NCBI GenBank assembly: GCA_913062835.1
Contig: CAJXXD010000027.1
Span: 1-8,939 of the forward strand
Origin: an uncultured Gammaproteobacteria bacterium
Lineage (GTDB): Bacteria > Pseudomonadota > Gammaproteobacteria > Pseudomonadales > Litorivicinaceae
Direction of reading: 5' to 3'
DNA: 8,939 bases
Position numbers and translations under genes: made by a program. Positions 1 to 6,743 of the stretch are shown one piece after another. The notes beneath the pieces are model-generated. The model saw only the letters and a program-made list of their open reading frames with translations. It searched no databases and was not told the origin of the DNA. Every line of letters begins with the position of its first letter. Position 1 is the stretch's first letter.

Positions 1-626
1 CCAGCGAGCGCATCGACCCCTCCATCACGCCATGTCGCATAGATCGACCAAGCCATGAACAATCCGACCAAGAGAAGTCCCGGAATCACACCGGCCAAAA
101 ACAGACGACCGATCGAGGTTTCCGTGGCGATGCCGTACACAATCATCGTGATGGATGGGGGAATCAAAATCCCCAAAGTACCACCGGCTGCAATCGAGCC
201 TGTGGCCACGCCATCAGGGAAATTTCGCTTCCGCATCTCAGGAATACCCATTTTCCCGATGGCTGCACAGGTCGCAGGGGATGAGCCAGACATGGCCGCA
301 AACAGAGCGCAAGCGCCAAGATTTGAGACCACCAATCCACCTGGAATACGCGTCAACCAGCGGTCGAGCGCCTCATACAAATCGGCACCCGCCCGTGTCG
401 AGGCAATCGCCGCACCCATGAGAATGAACATCGGGATCGACAACAAGGCAAAGTTATTGAGCTTCCCAAAAAGAATTTCAGGAATCAGCTCCAGTGAGCG
501 GAAGCCGTCGAACACGATTAAGAAGAATGCAGAGACCACCAACAGACCGTTGGCCACTGAAATTCCAGAAAACAAAACAAAGATAGTCGCAGCGGCGACC
601 ACTAGGCCCAACACCAAGGGATCCAT
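1..626 (-). CDS. dctM: TRAP transporter large permease (DctM family), partial, 3' end outside window
   Basis: This is the large membrane subunit of a tripartite ATP-independent periplasmic transporter, the subunit that carries the ion-coupled translocation path in the inner membrane. The frame is open from an ATG at 626 to the left edge, giving 208 residues. DctM proteins are usually about 425 residues, so roughly half is visible. The N-terminus is strongly hydrophobic. Family motifs are visible: SIPMFILMG near residues 63-71, AAMSGSSPATCAAIGKMGIP near 110-129, and GGTLGILIPPS near 148-158. The ATG overlaps the dctQ stop by one base (TGATG), and a strong GGGAGG lies 6 nt upstream, so the start is secure and translation is probably coupled to dctQ. 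The gene is cut by the window edge, not visibly broken. Family assignment is firm; the substrate cannot be read from this subunit. Confidence 0.93.
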   Translation of the reverse strand, partial: MDPLVLGLVVAAATIFVLFSGISVANGLLVVSAFFLIVFDGFRSLELIPEILFGKLNNFALLSIPMFILMGAAIASTRAGADLYEALDRWLTRIPGGLVVSNLGACALFAAMSGSSPATCAAIGKMGIPEMRKRNFPDGVATGSIAAGGTLGILIPPSITMIVYGIATETSIGRLFLAGVIPGLLLVGLFMAWSIYATWRDGGVDALA

Positions 627-1141
627 CAGTGACCTCCCGCTTCAATGACAATATCGTCTGCGGGCGTTAGTAAGATCTCTAAAAGATCCGCCAGCAGCTG
701 CAGCGCAAACAACCCGAATCCAATTGGCATGACCACGTACGGAATCCAAAGTGGAGGGCCCCAGACAGTATCCGACGTCCATCCTCGCGTGAACGATAGG
801 TGAACCAACTCATACGAGTAGAACAGCATCACGCCGAGCACAGCAATCGCCGCAAGGAAGCTGACGATTAGCAGGATTTTCCGAGCCAAGGGCGGTAACA
901 ACATCGGAACCAACTCGACGTTGACGTGCCCTTTTAATTTCTGCACGTAGGGAAGGCCCAAAATCGTAGCGCCGATCATCAGATACACCACAGCCTCGGT
1001 GTGCCAATACGTAGATGCATTCAAGAAATAACGGATGAAGATCATCTGACAGGTGATGGCCACCGCAACCACGATCATCAGAGCCGCGATCACACCCACA
1101 CCTTGCGAGATGTGGTTCACAATACGGATAAATGCTTGCAT
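626..1141 (-). CDS. dctQ: TRAP transporter small permease (DctQ family)
   Basis: This is the small four-helix membrane subunit that joins the large permease in a TRAP complex. It has 171 residues, normal for the family. Hydrophobic segments lie at about residues 14-38, 46-64, 86-108 and 130-153. The first helix is followed by FIRYFLNASTYWHTEAVVYLM-like sequence (about 34-54), matching the DctQ pattern of an aromatic/Arg stretch, a Trp and a Glu before helix two, and GHVNVEL (about 71-77) matches the conserved G-H-V-x-V-x-L loop. An AGGA lies 9 nt before the ATG. The gene starts 48 nt after dctP, beyond a hairpin that ends in the T-run just before this ribosome site. It overlaps dctM by one base. 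The family call is secure from topology, motifs and position between dctP and dctM. Confidence 0.93.
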   Translation of the reverse strand: MQAFIRIVNHISQGVGVIAALMIVVAVAITCQMIFIRYFLNASTYWHTEAVVYLMIGATILGLPYVQKLKGHVNVELVPMLLPPLARKILLIVSFLAAIAVLGVMLFYSYELVHLSFTRGWTSDTVWGPPLWIPYVVMPIGFGLFALQLLADLLEILLTPADDIVIEAGGH

Positions 1142-1154
1142 TTTTTAAGTCCTG

Positions 1155-1181
1155 AAAAGACCCGACCGGGACGGCCGGGTC
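1155..1181 (-). terminator. Hairpin plus T-run between dctP and dctQ (probable partial terminator)
   Basis: Read on the minus strand, GACCCGGCC pairs with GGTCGGGTC in a 9-bp stem with one G-U pair and a 5-nt loop (1159-1181). A run of four T follows (1158-1155). It begins about 9 nt after the dctP stop codon, and the AGGA that serves dctQ follows it at once. The short T-run suggests partial termination or 3'-end protection, which would leave more dctP than dctQM message. The structure is seen in the sequence; its effect is inferred. Confidence 0.7.
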
Positions 1182-1189
1182 CTGGTTGT

Positions 1190-2173
1190 TTACTCGACCG
1201 CGAGTGCAAGATCCAAGAAGCGCTGTCCTTCTGGATAATCTTCCACAAATGCCTTGTACGAGGTTTCTTTCGCGAGGTTCTGCCACGCTTGGAACTCGTC
1301 AACGGTCATTTCTTTGATTTCCACGCCTGCATTGCGGAACACTTCCACAGAATTCGCATCCTGCTTCTTCGCTTCCTCGAGGTAATAGGCTTCTGCCTTA
1401 CGCGCACCTTCTAAAAGGGCACTCTGCTGAGCAGAGGTGAGACCCTCAAAGGTGGACTTATTCATGAGCAGTGGCTGGTACATGAACCACAGCGCTTGTT
1501 CCGAAGCCGGGGTGTAGCACTTCACCTGCTCATAAATGCGATAAGACACGAATGAAGCTGAGGATGTATTCGCGGCGTCCAAGACTCCGGTTTGCATTGC
1601 GTTGTAGATTTCAGAAGACGACATCGATGCGATGGATGCACCTGCACCTGACAACAGCTGGTTGAATGACTTGCCCGCGGCACGCATCTGCAGCCCAGCC
1701 ACATCGTCTGGTTTTGAAATGCACTTGTCCTTACCCACGAAGCCACCGGCGAGATAACCGTGCACCAGTACCATCACGTCGTCTTCAGCCATCTTCTCTT
1801 CGATTGCTTCCATGAAGGGCGATTCATTCAACCGCGCTGCGTGATCGTGGTTCTTCACCAAGCCAGGCATCAATGTCAGGTTGTATGCAGGCTGTTGGCC
1901 ACCAGCGTACGACAATGGCAACACGGTCATGTCGAGCTGACCCCGAGACAGCGGCATGTACTGTTCACGCGCTTTAAACAGTGACTGAGATGTAAAAATT
2001 TTGATATCCAAATCGACGTTGGCATCTTTTACGTGATCCGCGACGATCTGGGCGACTTGGTGTCGCACATCTTTGGTTGACCACTGGTGGGACAGACGAA
2101 GCTCAGTGGCATATGCGCCAGAACTGATGAAGGCCGCGCCAACGGCTGCGGATAGGATCGTTTTAATTTTCAT
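1190..2173 (-). CDS. dctP: TRAP transporter periplasmic substrate-binding protein (DctP family)
   Basis: This is the periplasmic binding protein that captures the substrate and delivers it to DctQM. It has 327 residues, typical for the family. A Sec signal peptide is clear: a basic start (MKIK), a hydrophobic core and a likely cut after AYA, about residue 22. The DctP signature is present as DDVAGLQMR with the expected ligand-pairing arginine at about R164, followed by SSSEIYNAMQTGVLDA (about 185-200), the counterpart of the usual E-x-Y-x-A-L-Q-x-G-V-x-D-G. The usual Gly after Asp is Ala, followed by ANTSSASF, so the pocket may differ from that of C4-dicarboxylate binders. Two cysteines remain in the mature protein (C151, C219). 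An AGGAG stands 8 nt before the ATG. The gene is divergent from a GntR regulator, its likely controller. The family is secure; the substrate is unknown and dctP is only a family label. Confidence 0.92.
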   Translation of the reverse strand: MKIKTILSAAVGAAFISSGAYATELRLSHQWSTKDVRHQVAQIVADHVKDANVDLDIKIFTSQSLFKAREQYMPLSRGQLDMTVLPLSYAGGQQPAYNLTLMPGLVKNHDHAARLNESPFMEAIEEKMAEDDVMVLVHGYLAGGFVGKDKCISKPDDVAGLQMRAAGKSFNQLLSGAGASIASMSSSEIYNAMQTGVLDAANTSSASFVSYRIYEQVKCYTPASEQALWFMYQPLLMNKSTFEGLTSAQQSALLEGARKAEAYYLEEAKKQDANSVEVFRNAGVEIKEMTVDEFQAWQNLAKETSYKAFVEDYPEGQRFLDLALAVE

Positions 2174-2278
2174 TACTAGGCTCCTGCCGATTGTTATGAG
2201 TTATTACGGCTTGCATATTTATGTATGCTGGAGTCAAATTATCGTATACAAAAATAAGATGCAACGAAGAATTATAAA
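2174..2278. promoter_or_regulatory. Divergent dctP/gntR promoter region with candidate GntR operators
   Basis: These 105 nt separate dctP (minus) from gntR (plus) and are AT-rich. They contain an inverted repeat GCATA-N6-TATGC (2213-2228) and a palindrome GTATAC inside TCGTATACAA (2242-2251). The six-base cores GTATGC (2223-2228) and GTATAC (2244-2249) have starts 21 bp apart, about two helical turns, and both follow TTAT. FCD-type GntR regulators often bind short palindromes of the TTGTATACAA kind, so these are plausible operators. A TTGACT reads on the minus strand at 2237-2232 and could be the dctP -35 element, but I see no well-spaced -10 for it. No promoter can be placed with confidence on either strand. 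Confidence 0.4.
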
Positions 2279-2932
2279 ATGAGTAGTCGAGCCGCCAATC
2301 GTGTCTTTCAAGGCATCGAGGAACAAATCGCCACCGGCCAGCTTAAAGACGGTGAAAAATTAGACGAGATCTCCCTCGCCGAACGGTTCTCTGTCTCCCG
2401 TACTCCGGTGCGTGAAGCACTGTTGCAGTTGGTGGGCTCGGGGCTCGCGACGCAGATCCCTAAACGGGGCTGCTTTGTCCGTGCGCCCTCCTTCAAAGAA
2501 ATGATCGAAATGTTTGAGGTGATGAGCGAACTCGAAGGGCTTTGTGCTCGCTTAGCCGCCCGACGCATCACTGACGAGCAACTAGCCCGCCTGAAAGCGA
2601 CCAACGCCGGCTGCGAGCAAGCCATCGCCGAGGGCGACAGCGACCTGTACTACGCCACTAATGTCGACTTTCACGAGTGCATCTATGAGGCCTGCGGCAA
2701 TCAGTTCTTGGCCAATGAAACCCGACGCCTCAGGCGTCGTCTGCAATCATTCCGTCGGTTGCAACTTCGGGTCAGGGGGCGGATGCCTCAGTCACTGACC
2801 GAGCATTACAAAATCATCGAGGCCATCGAAGCGGGACAAGCCGAAGTGGCCGATGAATTGTCACGAGTGCACGTGATGATCCAAGGCGAGCGGTTTAACG
2901 ACCTATTGATGCACATGGAAACCCTGCAGTGA
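2279..2932 (+). CDS. GntR-family transcriptional regulator, FCD subfamily
   Basis: This is a 217-residue DNA-binding regulator in the cytoplasm. A winged helix-turn-helix occupies about residues 5-70: the recognition-helix region reads LAERFSVSRTPVREALLQL (33-51), with the wing ending at RGCFVR (63-68). An all-helical FCD ligand-binding domain follows at about 72-210. Its metal-site pattern is present as NVDFH (N128, H132), LTEHY (H177) and RVHVM (H198); the first ligand is Asn where many members have Asp, a known variation. Such proteins usually repress until a small organic acid or its metabolite binds. It is divergent from dctPQM and overlaps the HAD gene by 4 nt (GTGA), so it probably controls both. 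No strong Shine-Dalgarno precedes the ATG; only a weak GAAGA is seen 8 nt upstream. The start is still the one that fits the domain. The family is secure; the effector is unknown. Confidence 0.92.
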   Translation: MSSRAANRVFQGIEEQIATGQLKDGEKLDEISLAERFSVSRTPVREALLQLVGSGLATQIPKRGCFVRAPSFKEMIEMFEVMSELEGLCARLAARRITDEQLARLKATNAGCEQAIAEGDSDLYYATNVDFHECIYEACGNQFLANETRRLRRRLQSFRRLQLRVRGRMPQSLTEHYKIIEAIEAGQAEVADELSRVHVMIQGERFNDLLMHMETLQ

Positions 2933-3642
2933 CACCTCAAGCGCTCTTGTTTGACGTGTTTGGTACGCTGGTCGATTGGCGAAGTGGGCTCATCCGTGAC
3001 TTCGAGCTCCATTTTAAAAAACATCCCTGCGACCTAGACCCAGCCCTTCTTGCGGATGCTTGGCGAGCCGAATATCAGCCGTCCATGGCGCCGATTCGAG
3101 ACGGCAGTCGCCCTTCCACCAAATTGGATGTTCTTCACCGCGAGAATCTTTTTAAAATTGCCGACCGGTTCGGTTTTCCCTTGGGTGATGAAACAGACAT
3201 CGACTGGTTGGTGAAAGCCTGGCATCGCCTGCCGGCTTGGGCTGATGTCCCCTCTGGTATGGCTGAGCTCCGAAAACAAGCCATCTGTGCGGCTCAATCC
3301 AATGGCCACATTGCGTTATCGGTCAATCTGGCCCGATACAACGGCTATTCATGGGATGCGGTCTTGGGCGCCGAAGTCGTGGGCACCTACAAACCCGCCC
3401 CGGAATCCTACTTTCGAGCGTGCGACGCACTCGATTTGCCTCCCGCGGCCTGCATGATGGTGGCTGCACACAACAGTGACCTGCTTGCCGCAAAAGCCTG
3501 TGGGCTGCAGACGGCTTTTGTGCGACGCGCCACCGAACACGGACCTGGACAAACCATCGATCTCGAAGCGGCATCTGGCATGGATCTGTCTGCAGACAGC
3601 CTGACTGAGCTTGCGCACAAATTGCGAAACGAAATCCGTTAA
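2929..3642 (+). CDS. HAD-superfamily hydrolase, haloacid dehalogenase type II-like
   Basis: This is a 237-residue soluble enzyme resembling L-2-haloacid dehalogenases, which displace halide from 2-haloacids through an aspartyl ester to give 2-hydroxyacids. Motif I reads FDVFGTLVDW with nucleophile D9. R46 in AWRAEYQ corresponds to R41 of Pseudomonas L-DEX. Motif II is SNG (S124-G126). Motif III is YKPAPESY with K155 and Y161, matching K151 and Y157. Motif IV reads MVAAHNSD: D184 matches D180, but S175 and N177 are replaced by A179 and H181. The length is normal. The GTG start lies inside the gntR stop (GTGA), showing co-transcription and translational coupling, and a terminator follows 52 nt after the stop. 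Dehalogenase activity is plausible, but the motif IV change means another small-acid HAD substrate is possible. Confidence 0.85.
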   Translation: MTPQALLFDVFGTLVDWRSGLIRDFELHFKKHPCDLDPALLADAWRAEYQPSMAPIRDGSRPSTKLDVLHRENLFKIADRFGFPLGDETDIDWLVKAWHRLPAWADVPSGMAELRKQAICAAQSNGHIALSVNLARYNGYSWDAVLGAEVVGTYKPAPESYFRACDALDLPPAACMMVAAHNSDLLAAKACGLQTAFVRRATEHGPGQTIDLEAASGMDLSADSLTELAHKLRNEIR

Positions 3643-3693
3643 TCGCTCCTACAAATTAATCATTAAAATGAACTAAATCATGTATTTAAAACG

Positions 3694-3717
3694 GCGCTAG
3701 ATATTTAGTGCTTTTTT
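3694..3717 (+). terminator. Intrinsic terminator of the gntR-HAD operon
   Basis: GCGCTA (3694-3699) pairs with TAGTGC (3706-3711), with one G-U pair and a 6-nt loop, and six T follow at 3712-3717. It lies 52 nt after the HAD stop codon. The stem is short, but the T-run is good and immediately adjacent. On the minus strand the same stem is followed by CGTTTT, so it may act weakly as a bidirectional terminator for pot transcripts too. Confidence 0.65.
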
Positions 3718-3787
3718 CCAAAAAACCCGAAAATGCGCGCACCTTAAACAACCAACCTTTGGAAGTTTTATGCGTTTGTGACCCGGC

Positions 3788-3829
3788 GTCTCGATTTGTC
3801 TAGACGTGTCTGAGCGACGAAAGACAAAT
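3788..3829. repeat. Phased GTCT repeats inside an inverted-repeat cluster
   Basis: GTCT occurs at 3788, 3798 and 3808, exactly 10 bp apart. ATTTGTCT (3794-3801) is perfectly repeated in inverted form as AGACAAAT (3822-3829), with a 20-nt gap. Between them AGACGTGTCT (3802-3811) is itself an inverted repeat. Several hairpins could form, and none is followed by a T-run. The repeats are seen directly; I cannot assign a function. Confidence 0.45.
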
Positions 3830-3889
3830 TGGAGAATGCCCTTCTTAACAACCGTACGACCCCGGTCAAATGGCGTCGCCCCGCGCACG

Positions 3890-4702
3890 CTAACGGGACG
3901 ATCGTCCCCTCATTGAACGGCGAATCTGCCAAAATCCGATCGCACCGCCCAAGGCCACGATCATAATCATCAAGGTGGCCAACGCATTGATGTCTGGGCT
4001 GATACCCAACCGAACTTTTGAGAACACCACCATCGGCAAGGTGGACGATCCAGGCCCCGAGACAAAGCTCGCAATCACCAAGTCATCCAACGACAGGGTA
4101 AATGCCAATAACCAAGCCGCCACCAACGCCGGTGCGATGCTTGGAATGGTAATCGTGAAAAATACCGTCAAGGGCCGAGCGCCCAAATCCATGGCCGCTT
4201 CTTCAAGCGTCCGGTCCATGTCCCGCAATCTCGCTTGCACAATGACCGCTACAAAGGCCATGCCAAAAGTGGCATGGGCCAAAATGATGGTGGTCACGCC
4301 CCGGCCTGCCGGCCATCCCAAGAGATTGTCTAGGGCTACGAATAACAACAAAAGGGACAACCCGGTGATCACCTCAGGCATCACCAAGGGGGCGGCTACC
4401 ATGCCGGTCAAAAGCGTCCGCCCTTTAAACCAACGAAACCGCACCAGGGTCATGGCCGCAGCCACACCCAACACTAAAGCCAAGGTGGCACTGGCGGTGG
4501 CGATTTTGAAACTGAGTTTGGCCGCATCCAGTATTTGTGGGTCGCGAAATAACTCCACATACCATTGCGTGGAAAAGCCACCCCACACCGTCACCAATTT
4601 GGATGCATTAAAGCTGTAGATCACCAAAATCAAAATCGGGATGTAGAGAAAGCCAAACCCAAGTGCGGCCGAGACCGGCATCACATACCGACCGAGTCTC
4701 AT
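3890..4702 (-). CDS. potI: Polyamine ABC transporter permease, PotI/PotC type
   Basis: This is the second inner-membrane permease of the polyamine importer, pairing with PotH to form the channel. It has 270 residues, normal for PotC/PotI, with six predicted hydrophobic segments. The cytoplasmic EAA loop that docks on the ATPase is clear: LEEAAMDLGARP at about 166-177, followed by FFTITIPSIAPAL. The following segment FTLSLDDLVIASFVSGPGSSTLP (about 201-223) carries the S-L-D-D stretch typical of PotC/PotI. The ATG overlaps the potH stop by 4 nt (ATGA), and AGGAG lies 8 nt upstream within potH, so the start is secure. It is the last gene of the operon. The symbol follows the potFGHI order; PotC versus PotI cannot be separated by motif alone. 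Confidence 0.93.
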   Translation of the reverse strand: MRLGRYVMPVSAALGFGFLYIPILILVIYSFNASKLVTVWGGFSTQWYVELFRDPQILDAAKLSFKIATASATLALVLGVAAAMTLVRFRWFKGRTLLTGMVAAPLVMPEVITGLSLLLLFVALDNLLGWPAGRGVTTIILAHATFGMAFVAVIVQARLRDMDRTLEEAAMDLGARPLTVFFTITIPSIAPALVAAWLLAFTLSLDDLVIASFVSGPGSSTLPMVVFSKVRLGISPDINALATLMIMIVALGGAIGFWQIRRSMRGRSSR

Positions 4703-5604
4703 GCGCCCTGCTCCTGTTTAGCCTGGAGGCGGTTTAACCACATCAAGGGCCCGACAATTAAACACAGCATGATGATGGCCACCGCCGAGGCAATCGGCCA
4801 ATCACGGTTAGCGAAGAATTCATTCCACAGCACCTTGCCAATCATCAAGGTGTCGTTGCCACCGAGCAGGGCCGGGATCACAAACTCGCCAATGGCGGGC
4901 ACAAACACCAACAGCGATCCGGCAAAAATACCCGGTAAGGTCAAAGGCAGCGTCACCGTGAAAAAGCTCACCCAGGGGGTCGCGCCCAAATCGGCAGAGG
5001 CTTCCAGAAGTGTGCGATCCAAACGCGACAAAGCGGCGTACAGGGGCAATACCATGAAGGGCAAATAGGTGTAGGCAATCCCCAGATAGACGGCTACATC
5101 GGTCTGCAAGATCACCAAAGGCTCTGAAATCAGCCCGACGTGCAAAAGCACTGAATTCAGTAGGCCATTGGTTTTTAAAATGGCAATCCAGGCATAGACC
5201 CTGAGCAAGAATGAGGTCCAAAACGGCAAAATCACCAGAATCAATAAAAGTGTCCGCCGAGGCTCAGGGGACATGGCGATGACATGAGCCATCGGGTAAC
5301 CGATCAGCAAAGTCACCAAGGTCGATACCAAGGCAATCCGCACCGATTCCCAGTAGGAGGCCGCATAGAGGGGGTCTTCAATGATAAACAGGTAGTTGCC
5401 AACATTCAGGCGAATTTGGGCTACACCCGACTCCACCCATTCAATCACCGGCAAATACGGAGGCATGGCGATGGCGGCTTCTGACAACGAGATCTTCGCC
5501 ACCACCAAGAAAGGGATCAGGAAAAAGAGCAACAGCCACAAGGTCGGCACCCAAGCGACCCACCGGTGACCGTTTTTGAATTTGGGCAAACCCAAAGGCT
5601 TCAT
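4699..5604 (-). CDS. potH: Polyamine ABC transporter permease, PotH/PotB type
   Basis: This is the first inner-membrane permease of the polyamine importer. It has 301 residues, near the usual length of PotB/PotH. The first hydrophobic helix (about 15-38) is followed by a long periplasmic segment (about 39-80) and then five more helices, the usual 6-helix fold. Family landmarks include LPFWTSFLLRVYAWI (about 126-140) and the EAA docking loop EASADLGATPWVSFFTVTLP (about 201-220). The ATG overlaps the potG stop by 4 nt (ATGA). There is no clear Shine-Dalgarno, so translation is probably coupled to potG. It overlaps potI by 4 nt at the other end. Three genes packed this way point to one polycistronic message and a fixed subunit ratio. 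The function call is secure. Confidence 0.93.
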   Translation of the reverse strand: MKPLGLPKFKNGHRWVAWVPTLWLLLFFLIPFLVVAKISLSEAAIAMPPYLPVIEWVESGVAQIRLNVGNYLFIIEDPLYAASYWESVRIALVSTLVTLLIGYPMAHVIAMSPEPRRTLLLILVILPFWTSFLLRVYAWIAILKTNGLLNSVLLHVGLISEPLVILQTDVAVYLGIAYTYLPFMVLPLYAALSRLDRTLLEASADLGATPWVSFFTVTLPLTLPGIFAGSLLVFVPAIGEFVIPALLGGNDTLMIGKVLWNEFFANRDWPIASAVAIIMLCLIVGPLMWLNRLQAKQEQGA

Positions 5605-6731
5605 TGGGTCAGTACCACACCGGCATCTTGGCCCCAGGTGATGTACACGCGCTCATCCCAAGACTCTGCAAAGTGATCTAAACGACTGATGTTCGGACGG
5701 CTGACCCGAATCCGGAATCCTGAATCTAAATCGACCCAGTACACTGAAAAATCACCCAAATAAGCGATCTCATGGACAATCCCTGACAGCACGTTATCGG
5801 CGTCGACAGGCTCTCGAGACAATCGCATTTTCTCAGGTCGGATGGCATACCAAAGCGTCTGGTTCAAAGGCGCAGCAAACGAAGTCGGCGGGCACAAGCC
5901 AGCTTCGATCTCAGCCGAGTACAAACTCAAGTCCCCAGACTCGGTCTCAGTCACCACGCACTCAAACAGATTAATGTCGCCGATAAAGTCAGCCACGTAT
6001 TTGGAGCTTGGGTACTCATAAATGGTGTGGGGCTCATCGGTCTGCACCAGATAGCCTTCGTCCATGACCCCGATGCGCGTGGCTAAGGTCATCGCTTCTT
6101 CTTGGTCATGGGTCACCACAATAAAGGTCATTCCCAAAGACTCTTGAATCTTGATCAACTCAAGTTGCGTGTCTTCTCGAAGGTTTTTATCCAATGCACC
6201 CAAGGGCTCATCGAGCAGCAAGACCTTGGGACGTTTTGCCAAGGCCCTCGCCAAAGCCACCCGCTGGCGCTGACCGCCTGAGAGTTGTTCAGGTTTTCGA
6301 TTGGCAAAGCCACTCAGTCGAACCAAGCCCAGCAGTTCTTCAACCCGCTCGCGAATTTCTGGCTTCGGCATACCGTCCCGTTTCAAGCCATAGGCGATGT
6401 TGTCGTACACCGTCATGTGCGGGAAAAGCGCATAGGACTGAAACATCATATTGACCGGACGCTCATACGGTGGCCAATCGGTGACGTCTACGCCGTCTAT
6501 CCAGACTGATCCGGAGGTTGGTGTCTCGAAACCAGCCAACATCCTCAATAAGGTGGTTTTGCCCGAGCCCGAACCACCGAGCAAACAGAACAGCTCGTTC
6601 TGATATATCGAGAGATTGACGTCTTTGACCGCAGGCACCCCCTGATAGGTCTTCGACACATTTCGGAACTCAATAAAGGGCGTAGCGTCCGGATCAAGCC
6701 AACGCTTGTCCTGAAGTCCTGTGCTGGTCAT
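5601..6731 (-). CDS. potG: Polyamine ABC transporter ATP-binding protein, PotG/PotA type
   Basis: This cytoplasmic ATPase powers polyamine import with PotH and PotI. The full ABC set is present (numbered from the ATG at 6731): Walker A GGSGSGKT (52-59), Q-loop Q98 in MMFQSYALFP, signature LSGGQ (150-154), Walker B VLLLDE (170-175), D-loop ALD, and switch His208 in VVTHDQEEAM. A C-terminal TOBE-like domain spans about residues 275-376. A longer reading frame begins at GTG 6737, but the GGAG at 6740-6737 overlaps that codon and stands 5 nt from ATG 6731, so I chose ATG; the product is 376 residues. A terminator-like hairpin separates it from potF, and it overlaps potH by 4 nt. Family and role are secure. 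Confidence 0.95.
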   Translation of the reverse strand: MTSTGLQDKRWLDPDATPFIEFRNVSKTYQGVPAVKDVNLSIYQNELFCLLGGSGSGKTTLLRMLAGFETPTSGSVWIDGVDVTDWPPYERPVNMMFQSYALFPHMTVYDNIAYGLKRDGMPKPEIRERVEELLGLVRLSGFANRKPEQLSGGQRQRVALARALAKRPKVLLLDEPLGALDKNLREDTQLELIKIQESLGMTFIVVTHDQEEAMTLATRIGVMDEGYLVQTDEPHTIYEYPSSKYVADFIGDINLFECVVTETESGDLSLYSAEIEAGLCPPTSFAAPLNQTLWYAIRPEKMRLSREPVDADNVLSGIVHEIAYLGDFSVYWVDLDSGFRIRVSRPNISRLDHFAESWDERVYITWGQDAGVVLTQ

Positions 6732-6736
6732 GGACA

Positions 6737-6740
6737 CTCC
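6737..6740 (-). promoter_or_regulatory. Ribosome binding site deciding the potG start
   Basis: GGAG on the minus strand lies 5 nt before ATG 6731 and overlaps the alternative GTG at 6737. It therefore supports the ATG. It begins 3 nt beyond the T-run of the potF-potG hairpin, so folding or termination there could affect access to it. Confidence 0.75.
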
Positions 6741-6743
6741 ATC

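Larger units (their letters stand above)
3643..3889. other. Convergent intergenic region with terminator and repeats
   Basis: These 247 nt lie between the 3' ends of the HAD gene and potI. They hold the terminator at 3694-3717 and a repeat cluster at 3788-3829. They also hold a self-complementary TGCGCGCA at 3734-3741. A minus-strand frame of 63 codons (3697-3888) has no recognisable domain and I do not call it a gene. I see no strong U-tract hairpin specific to potI; the 3694-3717 stem also has TTTT one base beyond it on the minus strand, so it may serve both directions. Confidence 0.6.

Noticed and set aside
55..648. Plus-strand open frame of 197 codons opposite dctM
   Set aside because: It is antisense to a strongly conserved DctM sequence, has no recognisable domain and is rich in Pro, Arg and Ser as expected from antisense reading.
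810..1302. Minus-strand frames overlapping dctQ and the dctP 3' end
   Set aside because: They are out-of-frame readings of dctQ and dctP without motifs; the in-frame genes are clear.
1001..1414. Plus-strand open frame of 137 codons across the dctQ-dctP junction
   Set aside because: It runs antisense through two real genes and a hairpin and has no domain.
2073..2282. Plus-strand frame of 69 codons reaching the gntR start
   Set aside because: It begins inside dctP antisense and crosses the divergent promoter region; no ribosome site or domain.
3697..3888. Minus-strand frame of 63 codons after potI
   Set aside because: It covers the terminator and repeat cluster, has no ribosome site of note and no recognisable domain.
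3975..5068. Long plus-strand frames opposite potI and potH
   Set aside because: They are antisense to well-conserved permeases; low-complexity composition points to shadow frames.
6735..6737. GTG as the potG start
   Set aside because: The only Shine-Dalgarno (GGAG) overlaps it, while ATG six bases later has ideal spacing.
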